From positions 1,054,001 to 1,118,000 of the forward strand of contig JAVJRG010000012.1 in NCBI GenBank assembly GCA_040218535.1: 64,000 bases of DNA, read 5' to 3'. This document shows positions 26,912 to 33,702 of this stretch, piece after piece. Position numbers and translations under genes: made by a program. Position 1 is the stretch's first letter. Each line of letters begins with the position of its first letter. This stretch comes from Lacipirellulaceae bacterium. Its GTDB lineage: Bacteria; Planctomycetota; Planctomycetia; Pirellulales; Lacipirellulaceae. The notes under the pieces were generated by a model. The model saw only the letters and a list, made by a program, of their open reading frames with translations. It did not search any database and was not told where the DNA came from.

Positions 26912-27493
26912 GTGCGGCTCGAGTTATTGGTCTCGAAGCGGGGCTGCTCGCTTCAACTTTCATGCAAATCCGCCTGTAAGAGCCACGTGGCTGTTCGTTA
27001 GTCCGAATAGCCCTATAGGACTTTCATGGAGATCCGCGAATCCGGCGTCGACCTGGACCGCTACTAACTTGGCTGAATCCACCCGAGAGGAACGCCTTGG
27101 CACCCGCTTGATCTCTTGAGAGCCTCAACCCACCTGCCGGGTAGGCGTCGCTGGCCCCTATCTTCTAGCCGCGGTAGGAACGCCAAAAAGCCGCCTTGCA
27201 CTCATATTCTCAATGTCTGTGGGCTTGTGGAGATGGGTTCAATCGACGCTTTCCCACGCTTTTCGAGAGGGTTGGAGTATCTGCGCTCCCTCGCCTCAAA
27301 AAAAACCAGGATATTGTAGACAATTATGTTTCGGCAAGTTAGGATAACTTTCCGATGCGGAGCTAATTGGGGCCAGCGCCCTCTTTTCACTTTTGAACGA
27401 ACTTTTCGATGAGGCCAGTCAGGGAGTTGTCTCGACTGCTTGGCTGCAACAACCCTTTTGCGTTTCTAGTTTTCTTTCTTGGGAGGAGATCTA
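26912..27493. other. Long intergenic region with an imperfect direct repeat
   Basis: About 580 bases without a supported gene. It contains two similar 18-base segments (ACTTTCATG-N-A-N-ATCCGC) at 26956-26973 and 27020-27037, 64 bases apart, with a perfect 12-base palindrome AGCCACGTGGCT (26981-26992) between them. The right end forms the leader of the PEP-CTERM gene and carries GGGAGGAG just before its ATG. The function of the repeats is unknown. Confidence 0.45.
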
Positions 27494-28165
27494 ATGAGTA
27501 CGAGATTAGTATCGCTTCAGCGACGTGCACTTGCCGTTGTCGCTGTTGCGGCCGCTTTCGCGGTAACTTCAACTGCTGCACAAGCAGCCACCGTTTTTCT
27601 TGACGAGAATCCGCCAGCGGGCGGGAGCTTGGCAAACAGCCTAACACTTACCAACGTTGCCGATCCCGTTTTGCCGGGTACGGCTGGTGAGGTTACCGAT
27701 CTTGCAGCCAAGTTCAGCAGCGTTGCCACGCCGACTGTCCCCGTTCCTGCTGTTGCGATTGGCAAGCCTTTCTCCATCACTGTTGATTATCTGATTCCTT
27801 CAAACACTGAGTTAAACCAAGGCGACCTTCTGTATCTTCAGGTCAACCTTAACGGAGGGAATCGAGGATCCGTTGGTTTCATCGATCCAAGCGGTGCCCC
27901 AAAAGATGTTTGGAGTACCTTTACTCTCACGAATCTGAACTTCCCCGGTGGTGACCCAACGAATGGCCCACTCATTCCCGCTGGAACTAATGACATCTCA
28001 GCATTCCTGATCCTTGCTGACAATGGATTTGGTCCGGGTAACGATTTCCCTGGCGGCCTTGCCTACTATGTGGACAATTTCCGCATCGACCTGGTACCAG
28101 AGCCCACCTCGCTAGCCCTGTTTGGCCTTGGTGCTTTGGGACTAGTAGCACGTCGCCGACGCTAG
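27494..28165 (+). CDS. PEP-CTERM protein
   Basis: A 223-residue secreted protein. It has a signal peptide (about residues 1-31, core AVVAVAAAFAVTST, ending AQAA) and a C-terminal sorting signal LVPEPTSLALFGLGALGLVARRRR. The mature part is beta-rich and contains FSITVDYLIPSNTELNQGDLLYLQVNLNGGNRGSVGF, which parallels the next gene (residues about 92-128). Strong GGAGG at 27483-27487 with ideal spacing fixes the ATG at 27494 over the TTG at 27479. It is probably a component of the outer layer or matrix after exosortase processing. Function unknown. Confidence 0.8.
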   Translation: MSTRLVSLQRRALAVVAVAAAFAVTSTAAQAATVFLDENPPAGGSLANSLTLTNVADPVLPGTAGEVTDLAAKFSSVATPTVPVPAVAIGKPFSITVDYLIPSNTELNQGDLLYLQVNLNGGNRGSVGFIDPSGAPKDVWSTFTLTNLNFPGGDPTNGPLIPAGTNDISAFLILADNGFGPGNDFPGGLAYYVDNFRIDLVPEPTSLALFGLGALGLVARRRR

Positions 28166-28474
28166 TCAAAGAGACCCTCACTGCGCACCGCCAGCCGACA
28201 TCAAACGGTGTTCGGCTGGCGGAGGCAGTTGTTCGCGAAGTGCCTAGAGAATTGATTGGCAGAGAGTACAGCAGCTTGAACTACGGTTTTCTCGGGGCAG
28301 AGACAACCACAGCACATTCAGAATCGACAACGAAAGTAGCCCGCCCTAATTTTTCCGAACAGATTGACTGCCATCTGGTGGGCGAGTTTAGCAGGCAGCC
28401 AAAAATAGTTTTTTACCACAATTTCGCAATCGGAAACTGGTAAGCACCAGTTTCAAAGCTGAGGAGCTTATTCA
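28166..28474. other. Intergenic region between two PEP-CTERM genes
   Basis: About 310 bases. It starts with a hairpin (described separately) and is otherwise without recognised features. The last 30 bases hold a possible ribosome-binding site (GAGGAG at 28460-28465) for the next gene. Confidence 0.5.
28188..28222 (+). terminator. Hairpin after PEP-CTERM gene
   Basis: CCGCCAGCCGA (28188-28198) pairs perfectly with TCGGCTGGCGG (28212-28222). Only a weak T run follows (GTTGTT), so termination is likely but not certain. Confidence 0.6.
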
Positions 28475-29395
28475 ATGAAGTATTCAACCCTTATCAATCG
28501 CATCTGCTTTGCTGTCGCCTTTATGGCCGCTGCTACGCTGGCGAGTACAGGCTTCGCTCAAACTGTCATCTGGCAAGATGATGACCCCGGTTACATGGAC
28601 GACGGCATGGGTACCCGTACGAACGGCGAATTCACCGTCCCTTCGGATGTTTCGCTGCCTGACTTTGGTCTGACGATTACTGAATTCGACGGGAATACTG
28701 TGACAGGAGATGCCTCGCGTGCCATCGTCGGTGGGGTAACGATGCCCGACAACACTGGCGCAACTGCCCAGTTGTTCCAAAACTTCAACTCGACAACCCT
28801 GCCGCTCGATCCTTCTCTGCAAGGTTCTAACTTCACGTATTCGATAGACTATTTCGTTCCCAACGATACCACTTTGGATAATCCTACCGGCGAAAGCGCT
28901 GACCTGTTCTATATCCAAATCAATTTCGACGGTGTGAACTCAGGTTCAGCTGGTTTTGTCGGAGAAGGGGCTGCCGGAACAGGTTGGCAGACTGCCACGG
29001 TTTCAGGCACAATCCCCGCAACTGCTACTGAGTTTTTAGCTTTCGGATTGATTGTCGATGGTGGCTTTGGAGGCAGTCCCGCTAATGCCGACGGCACAGG
29101 GGTCGCGCTCTACGTCGATAACATCCTCATCACAGCGGGCGAGGAGAGCATCGGCGACTTTAACTCCGATGAAAATGTCGACGGCACCGACTTCATTCTG
29201 TGGCAACAGCGCTTCATGAACCCACCACCATTCAATCCGATTCTCGAGACCGACGCTCAGGACTTGGTTGATTGGAATGACAACTACGGCACCATGGCGC
29301 CTGCGATTTCAGCAGTTCCCGAGCCAACCTCTTTGGTGCTCTGCCTATTGGGCGGAGTCGCCGCATTGGCAAGCTCACGCCGTCGTTCCTGCTAA
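28475..29395 (+). CDS. PEP-CTERM protein with dockerin-like calcium-binding segment
   Basis: A 306-residue secreted paralogue of the preceding gene. The signal peptide spans about residues 1-28 (core CFAVAFMAAATLAS, ending GFA). The beta domain contains FTYSIDYFVPNDTTLDNPTGESADLFYIQINFDGVNSGSAGFVG (about residues 123-166), matching the neighbour's core. Residues about 224-275 form a dockerin-like pair of loops: GDFNSDENVDGTDFILWQQ and TDAQDLVDWNDNYG. The C-terminus is a PEP-CTERM signal (VPEPTSLVLCLLGG then SSRRRS). GAGGAG sits nine bases before the ATG. Dockerin-type segments are frequent in planctomycete surface proteins; a cohesin partner is not visible here. Confidence 0.82.
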   Translation: MKYSTLINRICFAVAFMAAATLASTGFAQTVIWQDDDPGYMDDGMGTRTNGEFTVPSDVSLPDFGLTITEFDGNTVTGDASRAIVGGVTMPDNTGATAQLFQNFNSTTLPLDPSLQGSNFTYSIDYFVPNDTTLDNPTGESADLFYIQINFDGVNSGSAGFVGEGAAGTGWQTATVSGTIPATATEFLAFGLIVDGGFGGSPANADGTGVALYVDNILITAGEESIGDFNSDENVDGTDFILWQQRFMNPPPFNPILETDAQDLVDWNDNYGTMAPAISAVPEPTSLVLCLLGGVAALASSRRRSC

Positions 29396-29422
29396 GGGTT
29401 TCAATCGCGAGTTCATCGACGA

Positions 29423-29462
29423 CACCCGCCGGTTCGTGGGGCAGCGACCGGTGGGTGTTTTT
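29423..29462 (+). terminator. Rho-independent terminator
   Basis: CACCCGCCGGT (29423-29433) pairs with ACCGGTGGGTG (29447-29457) with one mismatch, directly followed by TTTTT (29458-29462). It ends transcription of the PEP-CTERM gene before the convergent Fae-like gene. Confidence 0.8.
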
Positions 29463-29488
29463 CATGCGCGGTTACTCCGCGAGCAGTT

Positions 29489-30037
29489 TTACAGCTCCCC
29501 ATCCAGACCGCGCTGATAGTATTTATGGGTGATCTCTTCCTGGTGCTCTAGCAGCCAGTCGATCGAGGGCTCGTTGTGCATGGCTTTGTGGATCGCTCCG
29601 GCCATGGCTTTGCGATGAATTTCGAATAGCGCTTTGTGGTCGAGGTTCTCATCGGTAGCCGCACCAGGGTTGAGCCACACGGAGCAGATGATCCCGAGGT
29701 CGTTGGCTTTTTCTTTAGGGAGGTCCCCTGCCCTGACCGCATCCAGCACGCCGTTGGCAATCGCCGCTTGAACGGTGCCCATCAGGATGTTCGTGTAGGC
29801 GTTGCTCTTCACCGTGACTTTGCTGACCATCAGCGTGACCGGTCTGACCTGAACGTCAGTGTTGAGGATGGCAAACACCTTGGAGTGTCCAGCCGATTGA
29901 TCCCCCGTGAGCGTGGCAATCGCGGTTCCCACCGGACCGTCTAGCTCGCCAATCACAACTTCCGGCTCAGCCGCGGTAAAAGGAGGTCCACCGCCCACTA
30001 AGCATTCGCCGGTCCGCATGATGATTCGTTCACTCAT
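29489..30037 (-). CDS. Formaldehyde-activating enzyme (Fae) paralogue without the catalytic His
   Basis: Fae condenses formaldehyde with tetrahydromethanopterin in C1-metabolising bacteria and archaea. This 182-residue protein matches the family: GECLVGGG at residue 10, VVIGELDGPVGTAIA, GHSKVFAILNTDVQVRPVTLMVSKVTVK (about residues 49-76) and GTVQAAIANGVLDAV. The proposed general acid/base His (AHIDLIIG in the methylotroph enzyme) is replaced by Glu in AEPEVVIG, and two residues are inserted just before it. It may therefore be a Fae-like protein of altered activity rather than the main enzyme. The ATG at 30037 gives the family N-terminus; the frame to 30208 extends it without homology. No other H4MPT enzymes are adjacent. 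Confidence 0.82.
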   Translation of the reverse strand: MSERIIMRTGECLVGGGPPFTAAEPEVVIGELDGPVGTAIATLTGDQSAGHSKVFAILNTDVQVRPVTLMVSKVTVKSNAYTNILMGTVQAAIANGVLDAVRAGDLPKEKANDLGIICSVWLNPGAATDENLDHKALFEIHRKAMAGAIHKAMHNEPSIDWLLEHQEEITHKYYQRGLDGEL

Positions 30038-30239
30038 AATTCTTGGTCCTATTCTGTGGCTCGTCAGGGTAGCAGATGATTTGCTTTCTAGTTGTGGTGG
30101 AGGAGCAGGTATTTTGCAATGCACAAAACCCTCGCCAAGCGAGAGTTTTTGTCTGGATCGGGCAAACCAGGTAAAATACTGTCGATAGAGACTAGCCATG
30201 ATCTTCACGTAGCGAATTCCCTTCTTGAAGGATGGTCAA

Positions 30240-31091
30240 ATGGTGCGATCTTCAGTCCTTGGAATATCTGTCTTGGGGCTTCTCACAGTGAGCCCGGCGT
30301 TTGGCATTCCCCCCGATCAAGTGAGGAGTTCACCGATTCCTTCACTGGAAAAACCCAGACAGATCAATACGGGACGTACTCAGCAGGCGACGCGTCCTAG
30401 CCGGGGCATAGGTAACGACGCTGCATTGCCTCCCTGGCCAGAAGAAGCAAGCATGCCTGTCGAGGAAGGGTCGGTTGAAACAAGGGAAGCCAAGCGAGTT
30501 GAGCTTTGGAATAGCGACCGCATGAAAGCAGCTCGGCAAGCCGTGATGCAGTTTTGCCGGTTCTCAGCCAAGACCAGCCCGAAAGAAGGCGAGCAGTTCC
30601 TAAATCGCTTATCGAAGTTACCTCTCATCGAGATGAAAGATTGGCTCGAGCGGTACGAGGCGGGGCAGCAGGCCCGCCAGCGCGGGCGAGAGGTTTCGGC
30701 AGGAGCTCGTCAGCAGGCGATTGATCGCTCGCTGGTTCGTATTGTCGGACAACAGCAGCCGGGTCTCACGGCAGCAACTTTGAAAGCGAATCACGCCCTG
30801 CAAGCTCGCTTCGAAGCGGAGGAGCGCGCGCGTCAAGACGCATCAGCCTGCCGGGATTGCCCAACGTCCGATCAGCTTCTTTACTGGGACCTTACGCGAC
30901 GGCGTTATGACCCCTTTGAGGTAGTGATCGACCCTTCGACGCCCCGGGGCTATGCTCGCCGTGTTGGGGCGGCGTTGAGTCTGCCGGGCGACCTGTCGCG
31001 GAGCGATCCTCGGAATTTCATCCGCGGGGAAAGGGGACAGACGTTTCTCGATCCGGCGGATGCACCACCGGGTGAGCGTTTGGGACGGTAG
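30240..31091 (+). CDS. Exported protein of unknown function
   Basis: I do not recognise a family. The ATG at 30240 has AAGGA at suitable spacing and gives a signal peptide (MVRSSVLGISVLGLLTVSPAFG). The mature 260 residues are basic, with a Pro-rich start, a helical middle rich in Arg and Gln (about residues 135-205, possibly coiled coil), then a conserved-looking segment ACRDCPTSDQLLYWDLTRRRYDPFEV with a CxxC pair. The C-terminus is Arg/Pro-rich. It is divergent from the Fae-like gene, sharing a 200-bp upstream region. Confidence 0.6.
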   Translation: MVRSSVLGISVLGLLTVSPAFGIPPDQVRSSPIPSLEKPRQINTGRTQQATRPSRGIGNDAALPPWPEEASMPVEEGSVETREAKRVELWNSDRMKAARQAVMQFCRFSAKTSPKEGEQFLNRLSKLPLIEMKDWLERYEAGQQARQRGREVSAGARQQAIDRSLVRIVGQQQPGLTAATLKANHALQARFEAEERARQDASACRDCPTSDQLLYWDLTRRRYDPFEVVIDPSTPRGYARRVGAALSLPGDLSRSDPRNFIRGERGQTFLDPADAPPGERLGR

Positions 31092-31181
31092 GATCGACGA
31101 CGCTGTCGATCGCGGGCTGTCGATAGTGGCCAATCGATAGTAACTTAGCGTTGTGCAAGCACCGCGGAGAAGCCACGAGGT

Positions 31182-31574
31182 TCAACCAGCCCACGTCTTC
31201 CCCAGCCACCAGCCGGCAAATACGGCTGCCAAGCCTAACACGACATTAAGTGCGACATTTGTGAGCGCTAAGTGATGCTCGGCGTCGCGCATATGACTGG
31301 CTGTCTCGAACCCAAAGGTGCTGAAGGTTGTCAGTGCTCCTAGGAAGCCGATAGTTAGTGCGGAGTGCATCGTTGAGCTCCAACGCTGGGCTCCTTCAGC
31401 AGTCGTCGCTGTACCTAACGTTATGAACAACCCTAGGAGAAAACAGCCGAGGACGTTGACGATCAGCGTCCCGTAAGCGAAGCCCGCACCGAGCCACAAT
31501 CGGCAGAGGACGTTCACCCCGTGGCGACAAACAGCACCGAGAGCGCCTCCGAGGGCGATGGCGATAAGGTTCAT
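31182..31574 (-). CDS. crcB: Fluoride ion channel CrcB/Fluc
   Basis: Fluc channels export fluoride across the inner membrane as a dual-topology dimer. The 130-residue length, four hydrophobic helices (residues about 3-20, 34-56, 66-90 and 100-124) and signatures GGALGAVCRHGV, TLIVNVLGCFLLG and GFLGALTTFSTFGFE match. It is a single gene. I looked for a fluoride riboswitch in the upstream 200 bases and did not see the conserved pseudoknot motif; instead a dispersed repeat pair lies there. Confidence 0.94.
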   Translation of the reverse strand: MNLIAIALGGALGAVCRHGVNVLCRLWLGAGFAYGTLIVNVLGCFLLGLFITLGTATTAEGAQRWSSTMHSALTIGFLGALTTFSTFGFETASHMRDAEHHLALTNVALNVVLGLAAVFAGWWLGKTWAG

Positions 31575-31599
31575 GACTTGGCTCAGGGGCGACGCGAAA

Positions 31600-31713
31600 T
31601 TTAGGCCACGGATCGCACGGATGGCACAGACTTATGTTAAGGATTTTAGTGGCTAGAGCTTGGCTGGAAAGCATGAATTTCCGATCCGTATCTCTCTGTG
31701 ATCTGTGGCTAGT
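31600..31713. repeat. Inverted repeat pair, CCACGGATC type
   Basis: The left arm (31600-31631) reads TAGGCCACGGATCGCACGGA; the right arm (31680-31713) on the minus strand reads ACTAGCCACAGATCACAGAG and ends ATACGGATCGG. Partial 10-11-base periodicity is visible (CACGGAT). It lies between the divergent crcB and trpG/pabA genes. Confidence 0.6.
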
Positions 31714-31777
31714 ATATTTCGACCGCAGTGCTCGTTAAACTATTGCCTTACAGATAAGCTTTTGACCAGCGAATAGC

Positions 31778-32377
31778 ATGATTCAAATCATCGACAACTA
31801 CGATTCCTTCACCTACAACCTTGTCCAGCGACTGGGGGAGATTGATGGCTCGTTGGAAATCCGAGTCGATCGCAACGATGAGATCACCGTTGAAGAGATT
31901 CTCGCTCGTCGGCCAGAGAGACTAATTATTTCTCCAGGACCTTGCACACCCAATGAAGCGGGGATTTCGGTACCGTGCGTGACTCAGCTTGCTGGCAAGC
32001 TGCCGCTATTGGGGGTTTGCCTCGGACACCAGTCCATCGGCCAAGCCTTTGGTGGAACGATTGTGAGAGCAGACCGTCTGATGCACGGCAAAACGGATCG
32101 GATACATCACACAGGTGATGGCCTGTTTGCCGGGCTGGAGAATCCCATGCAGGCGACGCGCTACCACTCGCTGGTGATTCAGCCTGAGACCCTCTCGGAC
32201 GAATTCGAAGTCACCGCTTGGAGTGACAACCCCGAAACCGGCAGTCGTGAGATCATGGCCATCGCGCACAAAGAACTGCCTGTTTACGGATTGCAATTTC
32301 ACCCCGAAAGTTTCCTGACGTACGACGGGACCGACTTGTTGCGAAACTTCCTGGCGGTGGAAACCGTGGGGGTTTGA
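31778..32377 (+). CDS. Glutamine amidotransferase subunit of anthranilate or aminodeoxychorismate synthase
   Basis: The 199-residue class I amidotransferase hydrolyses glutamine and passes ammonia to the TrpE or PabB subunit. Motifs: [17 protein letters not shown] at the start, [14 protein letters not shown], the nucleophile loop [15 protein letters not shown] (Cys near residue 80) and FHPESF with catalytic His and Glu. TrpG and PabA cannot be separated by sequence, and many bacteria use one protein for both. It is followed one base later by moeA, an unusual but tight arrangement. Confidence 0.92.
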   Translation: MIQIIDNYDSFTYNLVQRLGEIDGSLEIRVDRNDEITVEEILARRPERLIISPGPCTPNEAGISVPCVTQLAGKLPLLGVCLGHQSIGQAFGGTIVRADRLMHGKTDRIHHTGDGLFAGLENPMQATRYHSLVIQPETLSDEFEVTAWSDNPETGSREIMAIAHKELPVYGLQFHPESFLTYDGTDLLRNFLAVETVGV

Positions 32378-32378
32378 G

Positions 32379-33593
32379 ATGATTTCGGTTGACGAGGCGC
32401 ATCAATTACTGGCTCAGGAAGTCGCGTCGCTCGCACCACGGACTATAGAACTTGGTAATCTGCTGAATCTTCGCTTGGCCGAATCCATAGTGAGCGATGT
32501 TGATTCGCCACCCTTCGCGAAGTCGTTGTTCGACGGCTACGCGATCAATGTGAGCGATGCGACGACCCAAAGACGCGTCGTCGAGGAAGTTACCGCTGGC
32601 AACGTGCCGAAGTCTACGATCGGCACTGGCGAAGTCATCCGTGTTATGACCGGGACACAATTGCCGGTCGGTGCCAACGCGGTTGTCAAGCGAGAAGAAT
32701 GCAAGAACGACGGAGCTGCGGTCGGCGAATCGGTCGTTCTGCCCGATCAACTCCCCGAAGCTGGCAGTGGCGTCATGCAGCGGGGCGCTTCATTTGCGCG
32801 TGATGAGGAAGTTCTTGCAGCGGGCAAAGTGCTTGGCCCGCTCGATATTGCCCTGTTAGCGGAAATCGGGCGCACCTCAGCGAGCGCTGTTCCCACGCCA
32901 AAGGTCACGGTGTTACCAACAGGTAATGAGCTGGTTGAACCAGGCGAGCCGCTCGATGCCGGACAGATCCGCAATAGCAATGGCCCGATGCTGTTGGCTT
33001 CGCTCGAGCGGGCCGGTTTTGCGGGCGATCAACTCAGCATCGGACGCGACGATCCGGCTGACCTGGAAGCGAAGTTCACCGCAGGAATGCAGGCCGACGT
33101 ACTGCTGGTGACTGGGGGTGTGTCCGCTGGTGTGCTTGACCTCGCTCCTGGGTTATTGAAGGGCATGGGCGTTCGCGAAGTCTTCCACAAAGTGCGAATG
33201 AAGCCCGGCAAGCCGGTGTGGTTCGGCGTTACCGAAGGCGGCGAGAGCAGGACTTACGTTTTTGGACTCCCGGGAAACCCTGTGAGCGCACTGGTGGCGT
33301 TTCATCTATTTGCTCTGCCCTTGCTGCGGACTTTGAGCGGCGAGCCCTTTGCTCCACCACAGCAACATCGGGGCGCTCTGACTGATGCTTTTACACACAA
33401 AGGAAAAAGGCAGACGTATTTTCCGTCACGGGTTGAAGCAAAGGGTGAAAGAGAGTTGCCATTGGTGACGCCGCTTGATTGGCGCGGCTCAGCCGATCTT
33501 GCGACGCTTACGCGAGCCCAGGGACTGGCTGTTTTCGAGCCAGGGGATTACGTCACAGAAGCTGGCGCTGAAGTTGAGTTATTAACTTTGTAG
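32379..33593 (+). CDS. moeA: Molybdopterin molybdenumtransferase MoeA
   Basis: MoeA inserts molybdate into adenylylated molybdopterin to finish the molybdenum cofactor. The 404-residue protein has the standard four-domain layout: FAKSLFDGYAINV near residue 46, IRVMTGTQLPVGANAVVKREE near 87, TVLPTGNELVEPGEPLDAGQIRNSN near 176 and PGKPVWFGV and VFGLPGNPVSALVAF near 302. One base separates it from the preceding amidotransferase gene, suggesting co-transcription and probably translational coupling. No other moa or mob genes are in the window. Confidence 0.94.
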   Translation: MISVDEAHQLLAQEVASLAPRTIELGNLLNLRLAESIVSDVDSPPFAKSLFDGYAINVSDATTQRRVVEEVTAGNVPKSTIGTGEVIRVMTGTQLPVGANAVVKREECKNDGAAVGESVVLPDQLPEAGSGVMQRGASFARDEEVLAAGKVLGPLDIALLAEIGRTSASAVPTPKVTVLPTGNELVEPGEPLDAGQIRNSNGPMLLASLERAGFAGDQLSIGRDDPADLEAKFTAGMQADVLLVTGGVSAGVLDLAPGLLKGMGVREVFHKVRMKPGKPVWFGVTEGGESRTYVFGLPGNPVSALVAFHLFALPLLRTLSGEPFAPPQQHRGALTDAFTHKGKRQTYFPSRVEAKGERELPLVTPLDWRGSADLATLTRAQGLAVFEPGDYVTEAGAEVELLTL

Positions 33594-33616
33594 AAGTTGT
33601 CAGCTTTATTTAGACA

Positions 33617-33692
33617 GGTAGCGGGATTGTCAGGATCAACAGGATGAATCTTTTGTTATCCTGTCGATCTCGCCGATCCAGTTATCCGGTCT
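33617..33692. repeat. Inverted repeat pair, AGGATCAACAGGAT type
   Basis: The left arm begins with GTAG (33618-33621) and reads CAGGATCAACAGGAT. The right arm (about 33655-33692) on the minus strand reads CCGGATAACTGGATC and GATCGACAGGATAAC. It shares units with the pair at 61536-61685. It fills the space between the moeA and rseP stop codons. Confidence 0.65.
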
Positions 33693-33702
33693 TATGTTCG
33701 CC

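Noticed and set aside
31575-31777. Fluoride riboswitch upstream of crcB
   Set aside because: The conserved pseudoknot bases were not found; a dispersed repeat pair fills the region.
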